DNA of 64,000 bases from Filosporella fistucella (taxonomy: Eukaryota; Ascomycota; Leotiomycetes; Helotiales), in contig JAQJZZ010000007.1 in NCBI GenBank assembly GCA_030077755.1, positions 186,001 through 250,000 on the forward strand. The letters run 5' to 3'. Of the stretch, positions 46,404 to 57,305 are shown piece after piece. The position numbers and the translations under genes are program-made. Under the pieces are notes generated by a model. It saw only the letters and a program-made list of their open reading frames with translations. It ran no database searches and was not told the DNA's origin. Each line of letters starts with the position of its first letter. Position 1 is the first letter of the stretch.

Positions 46404-47316
46404 ATGGCTCTGTCCACTTCCATCCGTATTCTCTGCTTCGGTGACAGCCTCACGGCTGGTTGGTCGAAAACCGGAGGAGATGTTTATCATCCTTACGCAG
46501 TTGCTTTGAAGGCATCATTAGAGGAATCTTTCCCTAAGATAAACATTACCACCGATATACAAGGGCTGAATGGGGATAAGGTTATAAGTCCTCCTGGAGG
46601 CTTTCTGCCTAGAATGGATATTTTATGTATGTTCATATCCACTCCTCAGTGCTAATGAATCACGTACTTTCTCACAACTCCATGCTGCTTTCAGTTATGC
46701 CGGGTCGTCATTCACTTGCTGACTTGAAGGCCAGATGCAGAGGGCCATCAAACAGACCCCTATGATTGGGCGGTGATACTTGGAGGTACAAACGATATCT
46801 CTTGGAGATTTTCTCCTGATGATATCTACGCCTCTCTTCAGAAAGTATGGGATATTCCTCTCTCTCACGGAACTAAAGTCTTGGCTGTGACGGTTCCAGA
46901 ATGTGGCAATTGCGGTTCGTGGTTCACGGACAGAGTAGATGCACTAAACAAGAAAATCAGGACACATACACATGAAAATCTGTAAGGTTTTGGTTGGGTT
47001 CCAGATATTTGATGGCAAGTATCACTAATATTTCTAAAGACATGTCTTCGATTTACATAGCCAAGTTCCGTATAAGAATATGCCACCCGGAAGACGGAAG
47101 GAAATATGGGACGATGATATTCACTTCACTAATGCAGGATATGATCTGATTGGTCGTTTGGCTGCAGCAAGGTTGACTGGCCTGATCAAAATGAGCGAGA
47201 ATCTGCCTCCACCTCCGAGGAAAGAGCTTAAAAAGAGGAGTGAAGCAGATCAGAGGTCGGTCGAGGACAGACTAGATGCAGTTGCAAGAGCCGTAGACAC
47301 AAATGGTATTGCGTGA
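46404..47316 (+). CDS. GDSL/SGNH-family hydrolase
   Basis: This is a probable esterase or lipase of the SGNH superfamily. Three exons, 46404-46626, 46735-46981 and 47040-47316, with introns of 108 and 58 bp give 248 residues. Catalytic blocks are block I FGDSLTAGW (Ser15), block II Gly in GLNGDK, block III GGTNDIS with the oxyanion Asn, and block V DDIHFTNAGY with Asp182 and His185. No signal peptide is visible, so the enzyme is likely intracellular. The first splice was chosen because it joins MDIL to YAEGHQTDPYDW in phase, but an inner acceptor near 46694 is possible. A charged C-terminal tail (RKELKKRSEADQRS) follows the catalytic core. The substrate is unknown. Confidence 0.88.
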
Positions 47317-47479
47317 CCATCTGGCACGGGTGGCTAAAAAAAGGGAAAAAATCTTCTCTATTTGTCGTACGTAGCCGTGGTGTCATATCCTTCGTAACGC
47401 CATTGCAATGATGCTAACAAACGCTCCTAATTTCCATGCCATATCATCTAAACGCCAATGTTCCCCTTATCCGTGGTTT

Positions 47480-48780
47480 TCATACGACCAAATGGGTTTG
47501 GACAAATTCCTTGAGATCGATTAGTTGTGGTCTAAACACCGTTTCAAAGTACTTACGGGATACACCAATTGGAGATCGGATGTCACTTTCTCGACCTCTT
47601 CAGCGAGGCCTTGGACGTTAGCATCCCACCGTCTTAACTCTCTTCCAACAATGCCCTCGGCCCTACCACTACCTTTCTCACCAGTGGCTTCCTTATTCTC
47701 GAACCAAATAACCCTTTCAATCTGATCAATTCTGCCCACCAATCGTCCTTGTTCAATCATCCTAGCTGTAGTCTCCTCCGCCTTATCTCCATCCAAACCA
47801 AGTAACAGTCCAAGCTCATCAAATCGAATATTGTTGTATAATCGTGATGCACCTCTCAAATTATGCTCCACCACTGCCTTTGCCAGTACCGTGCTTCCAT
47901 CAGATGTCTTCGCCAGTTGATGTGGTTGTAAGCCTTCTGCAAACTTTGCAACCTCCTCTGGACTTAAGAGTCGGTCAAGGAACATCTTCTCCAATATGCT
48001 GTACTCTGGTAAAGTATTGGCTCTCTCATCTTTGTACAATCTGCCCAGAGTGCGACTTCTGGCTGGACCAGCTGGGGCAAGAACTGCACACTTGATGGCC
48101 ATACTTAACGTATGCAACCTCTCCTCTTCGGCGATAATAGGCATGAAACTGATGTCTTGATATCCTTGGGCAGCTGCTAAAAAGTTGCGTCTTGCATCTT
48201 GAATCCGAGCCTGGCAAAGATTGAAATGCAGGTTCATCTCCTGATCTTCCACGGTATAAATGAGGTTCTTAGCCTTGTTCAAATACTGCTCTGCGAGCGT
48301 AGTATCATCAACCTCCAAGTAATTTCTTGTAATCCGAATCCAGAAACGCACCTTATCATCGTTTGTAACCTTTCTTTGTGACGACTCCAAGGGAATACCA
48401 GCCAATGTCTTCGCAGCTGCCAGGAAGTCTTCATCAGCCTCGTGGGCTGTCGCCATAATCTCGCGCACATGTGCATTTTGTTCTTCGAAGGAGGATGCTT
48501 GCGACTGGAAGATGCTGAGAGCGTGCTCGCCGACTTCAATCTTCACATCATTGCTCTGTACTGATTTGAGAGCATTTACGAATGTGACACTGAGCGAGCG
48601 AGTGGCTACTATGCCGAAGGAGTCGGCGAATATAGCATCGATGATAGAAATAAGGTCGTTGGATAGCTTTTGTGGTGATGAGTTGAATCGAGCTTCCTTG
48701 AGGAGAGCCTCATAGCCTTGTTGCTTTTCGGAGGAGGTTGCAACTTGCTTGAGGCCTTCTGCGATATTTTGCGAGACCAT
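47480..48780 (-). CDS. csnD: COP9 signalosome subunit 4
   Basis: CSN4 is a PCI-domain scaffold subunit of the COP9 signalosome, which removes Nedd8 from cullins and in fungi controls development and secondary metabolism. Two exons, 48780-47557 and 47509-47480, around a 47-bp intron (GTAAGT...CTCAAG) give 417 residues. The short last exon supplies the end EFVQTHLVV and is supported by in-phase joining. Helical repeats cover the N-terminal two-thirds (EADEDFLAAAKTLAGIPLES, AEQYLNKAKNLI, RIQDARRNFLAAAQGY). The winged-helix PCI part follows (LYNNIRFDELGLLL, ARMIEQGRLVGRIDQ). The pattern and length match CSN4 rather than the related 26S proteasome subunit Rpn5. The gene is convergent with the GDSL hydrolase, 163 bp apart. 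Confidence 0.93.
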
Positions 48781-49963
48781 CTTGAGTGTTTTGTCGAGCT
48801 CGAAATTTGATCTCGCCGTCGAGTGGATATGGGTATCTTTTGGTATGAGGCTGAAGTTGATGGCGGGGTGAGCTTGGAGGAAGCTTCAGGCTCCAATGGG
48901 AGGTCTCGCTAAACCTTGCATGTTTGGTAGAAAGGCTGAGCAACAAGGGCTCCAAATTCAGCTCAATTCCAATTTTGAATGATATCTCTATTTAACGATT
49001 ACCACTGTATTGATACCTTTCAGCCGGGCCAGTAATGACGAACGGAACTGCAAGAATGATGGCAGCGTCTCTACCCAAGCTACCTAAGCTCTAGCAACCG
49101 TAAACTGAATTCATATTTTAGGAAGTCAAACAAACGTCGACTTTTGGTCATCCATTGCTGCGTTAGAATCTCAAAGTTTGCAAGGAACTTTATTGAGCGG
49201 GTTCGAGTTCTCCTTCCATTTTCTCCAGTAAGTTCCAATATCACTTACCGCATTTGGCGAGGGAGCAATTCACAATGCTGCCCTCATGATTTCAGCCCTT
49301 ATGGTTATGCGAGATAGATTTATTGTCTTTCTAGTGAATTCGATGCAGAACAACCTGCTGTGTCAGTAGCTCCCAGTGGAATCAAAAGGTCTGAAAGGCT
49401 AATCCCCTGCCCAAATTACACAATACAACTTTGTATACTAGAAATTCCAAGGACGAACAATATATTGTCGAGAAAGCTTCACTCCTTTAAGGGACTTTTA
49501 CACTATTTTAATCTACTATTAATTTATCAGACATTCCTCAAGGGGTCGACTTCCAGAATATATCAATTATACCAGATTTATGAAGGGTTATAGCCTCAAT
49601 CTCCAACAAAAAAAAATAAGATATGCTCTGAACGAGTTCTCCGCGGCAATGCTATAAATGTATTCGCGACAGATAGTGGTGCTGCCGGGAAGGAGTGTAT
49701 AAATTCTCTGCAAAGGATTAGATCCAGTCAAACAGTCAGTAGCTCGTGTCTCTGGTTTCTCATCAGCGAGGTGTGGTTCTCTGATGCTGCTTTAAAATCC
49801 ATAGAGATCACATTCTAATGGCATTCAAAATGCACCACATCTGCAAATGCACAAGCGAAAGACTAAGGTGGAAATGCTTCGTAGACTATGATGGCACAGG
49901 AGGTTTATAAACAACACGTAGGTGTAACTAAGGAAATCTGTATGCCCCAACTCATCTCCCCAT
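48781..49963. other. CSN4 upstream region
   Basis: About 1.2 kb between two minus-strand genes shows no supportable gene. It is AT-rich near 49430-49620. Confidence 0.5.
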
Positions 49964-50869
49964 CTATTGGGCCTTAGATTGGACGATCTCTGTTTCGAGG
50001 TTAGCAAAATTCTTGCCCACGTTCTGAAATGGATATATTACTCTCAACATCAGCAACACTTTGTTGCAAAATTTGTTGGAGGACCTTTGGATTCTCGAGC
50101 TCCTTCTGGATTTTGGCAATGATGGATTCCGACAGCTCCTTCTGTTGGCGGATCTTCACTTGTCCCTCATATCTGACCCACGAATCGAGAACAGACTTGG
50201 CTTCTGCGGCGAGTGCGGTGGTTTGCTCAAGCTCATAAGCCTTAGCCTCAAGTTGAGCGGTTTCCTGAAATCATCAATCAATGTTCATATGCCTTCACAT
50301 CGATCACATACCTTTGAAACCTCGAAAAGAGTCTTGGTGATATCAACAACACTTCCCAATTGTTGAACGCTCTCAATTCGGGTCTTGACAGCCTCGGTGT
50401 GATCGGCGCGAGCAGCATTCAAAATGCCTTTAATCTTGTTAACCTGTCCATCTGCCCACTCCTTATACATTGGTCCGCCGTATTTGAAGACAGCGGTCCA
50501 AATGCTCAACAAGCATAGGGCAACAATTGTCTCCTCGTTTACGACATAGTATTCGTTGCTCAGAGCGTATATCGCGACACCGGCCGTGGACGAAAGGATC
50601 GCGGTTTTTGAGATCAACGAGTTGCCTGGCAGCGAGTCAAGAATTGATTGTGCCTTCTTCTTTGGATCCTCCGCTGGTACACTCGACGCAGATCGATAGC
50701 TGGTGAGAGATGTGGTAAGAGCCGGGAGGGTACGGGATGAGAGAGCAGGTCGAAGACGGGCAGCGCCTGGAGCTGTATTAGTCCTCAATTCGAGCTTCAA
50801 TTGAAGTTGGCGGGATCTTTCAGCAATCAATTACGTACCGACAGCGCTTCTTGCCAAACGTGATGCCAT
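49964..50869 (-). CDS. ATP4: ATP synthase subunit 4 (subunit b), mitochondrial
   Basis: This is the peripheral-stalk subunit b of the mitochondrial F1Fo ATP synthase. Four exons, 50869-50839, 50772-50312, 50264-50042 and 49989-49964, with introns of 66, 47 and 52 bp give 246 residues, as in yeast Atp4. The N-terminus MASRLARSAV with an Arg/Ser/Ala-rich presequence indicates import into mitochondria. Two membrane spans follow (ISKTAILSSTAGVAIYAL and TIVALCLLSIWTAVFKYG), then a long charged coiled coil reaching up to F1 (KIKGILNAARADHTEAVKTR, AYELEQTTALAAEAKS, VKIRQQKELSESII). The tiny first and last exons were found by phase. Without them the frame gives false ends. Confidence 0.96.
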
Positions 50870-51054
50870 TGTGAGATGAGGGGAGATGATGTTGAGCTTC
50901 TTCACCTTGAATGAAGGGTTGGAAGAATTGATCGGGATTCGGTTGTGAGCTTGAGATCACGTGTATTGCAGCCTTTGTGCCTGAACCTTATTCTTATCGG
51001 CCAAAATAATTTTGCTATCGAAAGCTCAGTCGAAATTATTGAAATAGTCACACA
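50870..51054. promoter_or_regulatory. Compact bidirectional promoter, ATP4 / NOC4
   Basis: Only 185 bp separate the divergent start codons of a mitochondrial ATP synthase gene and a ribosome-assembly gene, so both promoters must overlap here. No specific element was identified by eye. Confidence 0.6.
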
Positions 51055-52795
51055 ATGCATTTAACAATTGGTACCGCTGGAAAATCTGGCAAAAGGAAGA
51101 GGGAGTCTGCGGATAAGAAACCTTCGAAAAAAGCACGATCAGAGAGCAGCGATGAAAATAGCGACGAAAGCGGTGCAGAAGATGGGCAGGCGCAAATATT
51201 GCTGCTAGAAAACGAAATCTTCGAATCGAGAAAAAATTACAACAACATTGTAAAACTAATCAAGATCCTTACATCGGAAACCGAGGATGGAGATGATTCT
51301 GTTTTGGCCGCCGTGTCATTATGCAGAGTCTTTACAAGGCTTATGATTTCGAAGGAGATGACGAAGAAGAAGGGAGCAACAGAAAAAGATGAAGTGGTCT
51401 TCAAATGGCTCAGAGAACGATACTCAGAGTACAGACAAGGATTGTTGGAACTTTTGGGGGAGGAAGAGATTGCGCTGACAATATTGACCCTTTGCATGAG
51501 GTTATTGAAGACTGAAGGGCAACATTTACGAGGTGGACAAGAATTTCCAATTGGCTTTCTCACGGATATGATCAGAGTTATGGTGAAGACGGGAAGTGAT
51601 GGAGCTGTGCGTAAGGAGTTCAGCCAAAAATTTGTTGAGGAGTTTGATGATATACGATTTTACACTTTGGAGGCAATTGAGTAAGTCTGCCATTTTGCGA
51701 TGGAGTATTGCTGACGATGCTAGAAAAATTCTTGGAGATACGCAGAATCAAAAATCAGACGGTCAGATCTTCAACAATGTTTTGGAGGTCCTCACATCGA
51801 TCGAATCTGTGCCCGAGTCAAAAGAAGAGTTGGAAGACTTCTATGTCTTTACTCCCACGAAATCGAACCACGCTCTTTTCTCCCTTACTAAACACAAAAA
51901 CAATGCTCAAAGTGCCTGGCTGGCTCTGATGCGACTCCCAATGGATAAAGACCAGAGAAAGTCAGTACTGAGGATTATGTCGAATTCCATTGCTCCTTGG
52001 TTTATGAAGCCAGAACTCCTGATGGATTTTCTCACAGACTCATATGATGCTGGAGGGTCGACATCACTTCTGGCTCTTTCGGGCGTTTTCTATCTGATCC
52101 AAGTGAAGAATTTGGATTATCCATCGTTCTACCGCAAACTGTATTCATTGTTAGACTCGGAGATACTTCACTCGAAACATAGATCTAGATTCTTCCGACT
52201 TCTAGATACTTTCTTGGCATCAACACATCTTCCAGCTGTTCTCGTCGCGAGCTTCTTGAAGAGACTTTCAAGATTGACACTCAATGCCCCCCCTGGAGGA
52301 GTTGTCGCCGTGGTTCCATGGATCTACAATTTACTGAAAAAACATCCAACCTGTACTTTTATGATTCATAGAGAAACTCGGGAGCCAGAGTTAAAGGACT
52401 TACTTGAGAATGAAGGAATGAGAGATCCATTTGATATGGACGAGGAAGACCCAATGGAGACTCATGCTATTGAAAGCAGTTTATGGGAGATAGTTACACT
52501 GCAATCCCATTATCACCCGAATGTTGCTACTTTGGCAAAGATTATCTCTGAACAATTCACCAAGCATGCTTACAATCTGGAGGATTTTCTTGATCACTCC
52601 TACGGAAGCGTGAGTATTAAATTTCTTCAGATATACAGCCGCTAACAGACCTAGATGTTGGAAGCAGAGAACTCGAAAGAAGTCAAGAAAACACCAGTGA
52701 TAGAATTTGAGATACCCAAAAGGATTTTTATGAAGCAACAAGTTGGCTCGGAGGTAGAAGATAGCCTATTGGTGAAGCTGTGGGACTTTCAGTAG
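51055..52795 (+). CDS. NOC4: Noc4/Utp19, small-subunit ribosome assembly factor
   Basis: Noc4 works with Nop14 in the nucleolus in maturation and export of the 40S precursor. Three exons, 51055-51680, 51724-52609 and 52655-52795, with introns of 43 and 45 bp give 550 residues, the usual length. The N-terminus carries Lys/Arg-rich nuclear-signal-like stretches (GKRKRE, KKPSKKARS) and an acidic Ser-rich patch. The C-terminal CBF/Mak21-type domain shows FYRKLYSLLDSEILHSKHRSRF, LPAVLVASFLKRLSRLTL, VPWIYNLLKKHPTC, and ESSLWEIVTLQSHYHPNVATL, the last being a hallmark of Noc family proteins. The final exon ends with FEIPKRIFM. All splice phases agree. Confidence 0.95.
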
Positions 52796-53429
52796 ATACA
52801 GAATACTAGAAATCTTCAAGGTTTACAGGCAATTGAATTGTGTTACTGAAACATGAAGGGTCTACCGAGGATCTCGAAATAGAGGGGCTGTGGTGGGGTT
52901 CATCACCAAGAATTCCACGCCCAAATTAAACTCAACAAGGGTCACGAACCATACCTACAAGACATAAAAGTGAAAACCAGTATCTTAGTTATGTCAAAAT
53001 GGGTACATGATGCCAAACGTCTCCATAATCTACCACAGCGCCTCACTGCATCTAAATAAGATACCATACCCGCCTTGCACAACGCTGAATCTCACACGCG
53101 CCTGCACTACTTGCGACTGCGCCGCCTTCTAAGCCCCCACGATCATGAAGCCAAGATCAGCAACTGCTACCACTGTACCATCTTAAATTGAACGGCGAAC
53201 TGCTCTTCCCAATGCGACATATTTGTAGTAGTCTACGCAAGTCCAAGGCAAATCTGCGAATTTCTTAAAAATCGTTCTGCGTATCTGAGGATAAGATTGT
53301 TGCTTATTCGGCCGATTACAAGCACATTCACAAAGGCGATCATTCACGACCCTTTGACCATTCCACTCCTTTCACTATCCATACTCTTCTCTTTCCGTTC
53401 TTACTCCTAAAACTCCATATACACCCAAA
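52796..53429. other. Nif1-like gene upstream region
   Basis: This stretch, with the NOC4 3' flank, has no gene in it. A C/T-rich tract (53360-53420) lies just before the next ATG, as in many fungal core promoters. Confidence 0.5.
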
Positions 53430-55229
53430 ATGCCTCTCAAGGATCTCCTGAAGAAGAAGGAAAAGGTGCAGGAGACACAGCACTCTCCTCCGCCCGAAGA
53501 CGACAGACCCAAATTTACATTCATGCGCTCAGATACACATACTCAGGAAATCATCTCTCCGCCTACATTTCCATTCGAAGAAATGCCTCCACTACCGAAT
53601 TCTCACGACGGGCCCAGCGATTCGAAACACAAGGGGCTGTTCAAGTCGCGCTCGCGCAGTACATCCGTCAATTCTACTGCCTCTGCTTCAAGCAAACTCA
53701 GCGAGAAGAAGAGCCCAAACTCGAAAAGACTAAGTCAACGCCTACATCTGCGGAAGGCTGATCCTACATCTGAGAGTGTACCAAGTGATCTGCCTGAAAT
53801 TTCTACAGCAGACGCGGAGAAGGAGGTGGGAGATGATGGAGTGGAATCGCAATGGGAGAAGAGGGCTACGATGCTTGCCAAAGCGAATGAGCATTCGAGA
53901 TCGCGGCCAGGCACACCGGGAGCTTCTACCGCAGATTTGGGAAGCTTCAATGATTTGTCCTTAAGCGGTGGAAAGGTTTCGAGCAAGAATGTCGACGACA
54001 ATATACAAGAGGCTATTAGATTGCACGAGGCTGGTGAATTGGAAACTAGTACTAAGATGTTTGGGAGATTGGCAGATCCAGGTGGAGAAAATAATGCATT
54101 GAGTCAGGTTTTGTACGGACTTGCTTTACGGTACGTCAATTGTAGATTTACCATTGCGGGATATGCGCTATGGGTCATTGCCCGATATAACCTTGATTTG
54201 ATTCCAATTGATATTCTAGATCCTAACAGATGAACAGGCACGGTTGGGGCTGTACACCAAATCCAGCAGAAGCTGTCAAATTTCTTTCCGCAGCCGCTTC
54301 AAACGCAGCGGGTATCGAAGAACTGGCATTGAAGGCCGGAATGAAGAAGGGAGGAGCAGCGAAAGGAGAACTCGTACTTGCAATTTTCGAATTGGCAAAT
54401 TGTTTCAGACATGGATGGGGAGTACCAGTTGATAAATTTGCTGCGAAACAGGTATGTGCCTTGCCGGGGAGATATAGAAAGTTCCAATTCGATACTGATA
54501 TTGGGCAGTATTACGAGACGGCTGCGAATCTGGGCGACACTGGTATGTCATTTGTATGGCGGAGCAATCTAGAAATTAACGAGTGCAGATGCCATGAATG
54601 AAGTAGCATGGTGCTATATTGAAGGGTTTGGGTGCAAGAAAGACAAGGTATGTTAATCAATCATATCTCCAAGCTTCCCCTTGGGAATAGCTTCAAGCTT
54701 CCTCGACCAAAGGGACATCAGCCTCGTTGTTATGTGGCTTGCTTGCATACAGCTTCCCCTTGATGACTGCATTTGGGCAGCAATAGGGCTTTCAAAGCTC
54801 TAATACCCCACGTACCACAATCAGACTCCAATCGCAGAACCAGTAATACATGAGGCTGACTTATCGGAAGTACGCAGCAGCCAAATACTATCGCCTAGCC
54901 GAACAGGGTGGGAGTAAGACTTTGGGCAATTCTTGGTCAGTCTCCTCTCCTGTTTAGATGTTCTTCCACTCCTAAACCTCTTGATCATTTGTTCGATTTC
55001 GCCGGGCGTAGTCTCTGCGCCGCGGCCCGCTGAAGAGGCCATCCCGTGCATATTGTCCCAGAAAGGGAAGCGATTTTGCACCGATAGGCTATCGATTTCC
55101 TGATCGCGTTATTATCTAGCGAATCACGATTTTTGCAGGAAGTGCTAAATATGAATTATGCTGATACGGACATCTTATAGGATCTGGAAGGAAAAATATA
55201 ACCCCGATTATGAGGGGAAGAAAAAGTGA
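53430..55229 (+). CDS. nif1: Sel1-repeat protein, similar to mitotic inhibitor Nif1
   Basis: Six exons are proposed: 53430-54130, 54238-54451, 54509-54542, 54589-54647, 54871-54935 and 55181-55229, giving 373 residues. The N-terminal half is disordered, with a basic Ser-rich part (FKSRSRSTSV, RLSQRLHLRK). The C-terminal half contains Sel1-like helical repeats: LYGLALRHGWG, AIFELANCFRHGWGVPVD, AAKQYYETAANLGD, AWCYIEGFGCKKD and AAAKYYRLAEQGGSKTLGNSW. The end IWKEKY is also family-typical. As I recall, the same architecture is annotated in filamentous fungi as cell-cycle inhibitor Nif1, a fission yeast partner of the Wee1-controlling kinase Nim1/Cdr1. The exon starting at 54871 needs an AAG acceptor, which is unusual. 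The exon chain is otherwise in phase. Confidence 0.82.
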
Positions 55230-57305
55230 TACTCTCACGGGAGTCTCGTGTTTCGTGGGGTGTTTTGTTGGGGGTAAATCTTGTAACTAACGGACTTTCT
55301 TCAGCGCTTGTGTTCTGGTATTGGGGGTTAGAAGCTGGAGTTGGGAGTGGAGAGCGGGGTAAACGAGGGAGACTCGTGTGGGTTGGTGTTGGTGTGAGTG
55401 AGCTGCAGGCACCTTCATTTTTTGTTCGCACCATACCTACATACCATGTCTCAGCCTACTCTCTGTGTCCTGCTGAGGAAACCAGCTGAGCTGAGCGGAT
55501 GGCTTGCTATCAAGATGTGAGCTGAGCTGCTGAGCTGAGTATACTAGCCGTAAATATTCGTATTGTACCGGACCGTACCTATTATTGCATATCTTCCGAA
55601 GGAACGATATTGATGTTTCGGATCGGGTCGGGGGTTTTTCCTCTCTCAGGTTTGGGTTTATCCTGTACTATCAGCTGTATTGAATGTACTCTTGTACCTG
55701 TCTGCTACCCGCTATGTATTTCAACTTGCGAACTATGAAGAGCGCAGTGTACTTGCTACATAGTAATAATGATATCTTACCCTTAAACTCTACATTGAAT
55801 ACACCAAACAAATAATAACAACCCCACCTCTCATCCAAATTCCATCTATTCCCGAATCTCTCACTCTTTCTCCCTCGGCCCAAATCCTCGCTCCTTAAGC
55901 TGACAAGAAATGAGCTGACCTTAACCAGTCACCGATAAATGTCTCAAGAGTATCGGCAGATAAAATTCTTCAAAAGCTAGGCGAAAGGCCTTTTGTCTGA
56001 GAGTATTAGGAAGGTCAGTCAGCTATCGGATGAGAGTCGGATAAAAGGTGGGACGTGAGGTGATGGGTATATTATATTCGAGTGCCGTGTTATTGCATAT
56101 GTCTTACTTAGTACAGGTTATGGAGATGGAGTGAGAGAGTAAGCGGGAAGGGATGAGGATTTGTAGGTGTATTAGGTGGGTAGATTGGCGCCGTTGGTAG
56201 AATGAAAATTTAGGAATGTCAGGACGAGGGGAGCTAGACAGATGTGATAGTTTTATAGAAATTGTGGAGATCTCGAGATTGATAGACTAGGTGTGTTTGG
56301 AAGGATCGCAATTTAGGTTTTAGTTTCTATGGATCGTCACAGGCATATCAAGAGGAAGGAAATTTGAAGAGGTGAATACATTCCACTCATTCAATTATTC
56401 ATCGAACTACTCATTCTTCCTATCCTACGCTATATCCTCCAATCCCGCTTTCCCTCCTCATCAAATATCCACTCCCAAATCATAGATACAATCTCCGTCA
56501 TTATCCCCCCTTCAATTCGTGAGAATCATATCGTGTAGCGTCGCAAAAACTGAGTTTCTATGCCTGATAAATGGCATGACTATTGGTATGGTATCGTGAG
56601 TCGTTATTCGTGATATTTGCTCATTCGTTGAGCTTGAGATAGATAAGTTGCCAATGGAACAAATAGGTAGGTAGGTGGACAGATAGATATGAAAAGTTGG
56701 CCGAGGAATAGGCGTCCATTTCCTCCTCACCCTCTGCTGCGATCAAACGCTCAACTAAGTAATAGAAAATAGAGCAAGATAGATAAAATCAAAATCCAAC
56801 ACGGAAAAACAGGGTTTATGCAATTTACATATATATCTGCGAGTTTAAACTCGATCATTTCCATTCCCAATTCCCATTCACGTCGTCGCTTGCGCGTCCC
56901 TTTCCTCCTATTTCCCATCCTATGAAATAAACCTGTTCCCGTTCCCGTCCTTGTCCCATCGCTGTGTAAAGTAAATGCAAAAATCCCACCGGAAGCCGCG
57001 GGGAGGTATGATCATCATGTCCATGATATGAATAAAAGGCTAAAGAAGAAGTGTAGAGCAACAATTTTTGGCAAAAGTCAGATAAAGTTTCAACGCTACG
57101 CTCGCTTGCTTGCTTGATTCATGATGAGAGACAAATGGAAGAAATGTGTTGATGATGTAGAAGAGAGATGATGCTGCGTGAGCGACGTGGTCTTTTGCTG
57201 TCGTTGGTGTCATTCATTCGGTTCGTAAGATCGTGATGTGTGTTGTGTCGTGATATATCATATAGGTATGTCTTTCAGACAATTCCTAAGCATGGAAGGC
57301 AGGCC
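55230..57305. other. Gene-free stretch between convergent genes
   Basis: About 2.1 kb between the Nif1-like gene and the bZIP gene, which converge. It probably holds 3' untranslated sequence from both. No coding gene is supported. Confidence 0.5.
55484..55540. repeat. GAGCT-type short repeats
   Basis: Copies of AGCTGAGCTGAG occur at 55484-55495 and again, with a GAGCTGCTGAGCTGAG variant, at 55518-55540. This is a short local repeat, probably replication slippage. Confidence 0.55.
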
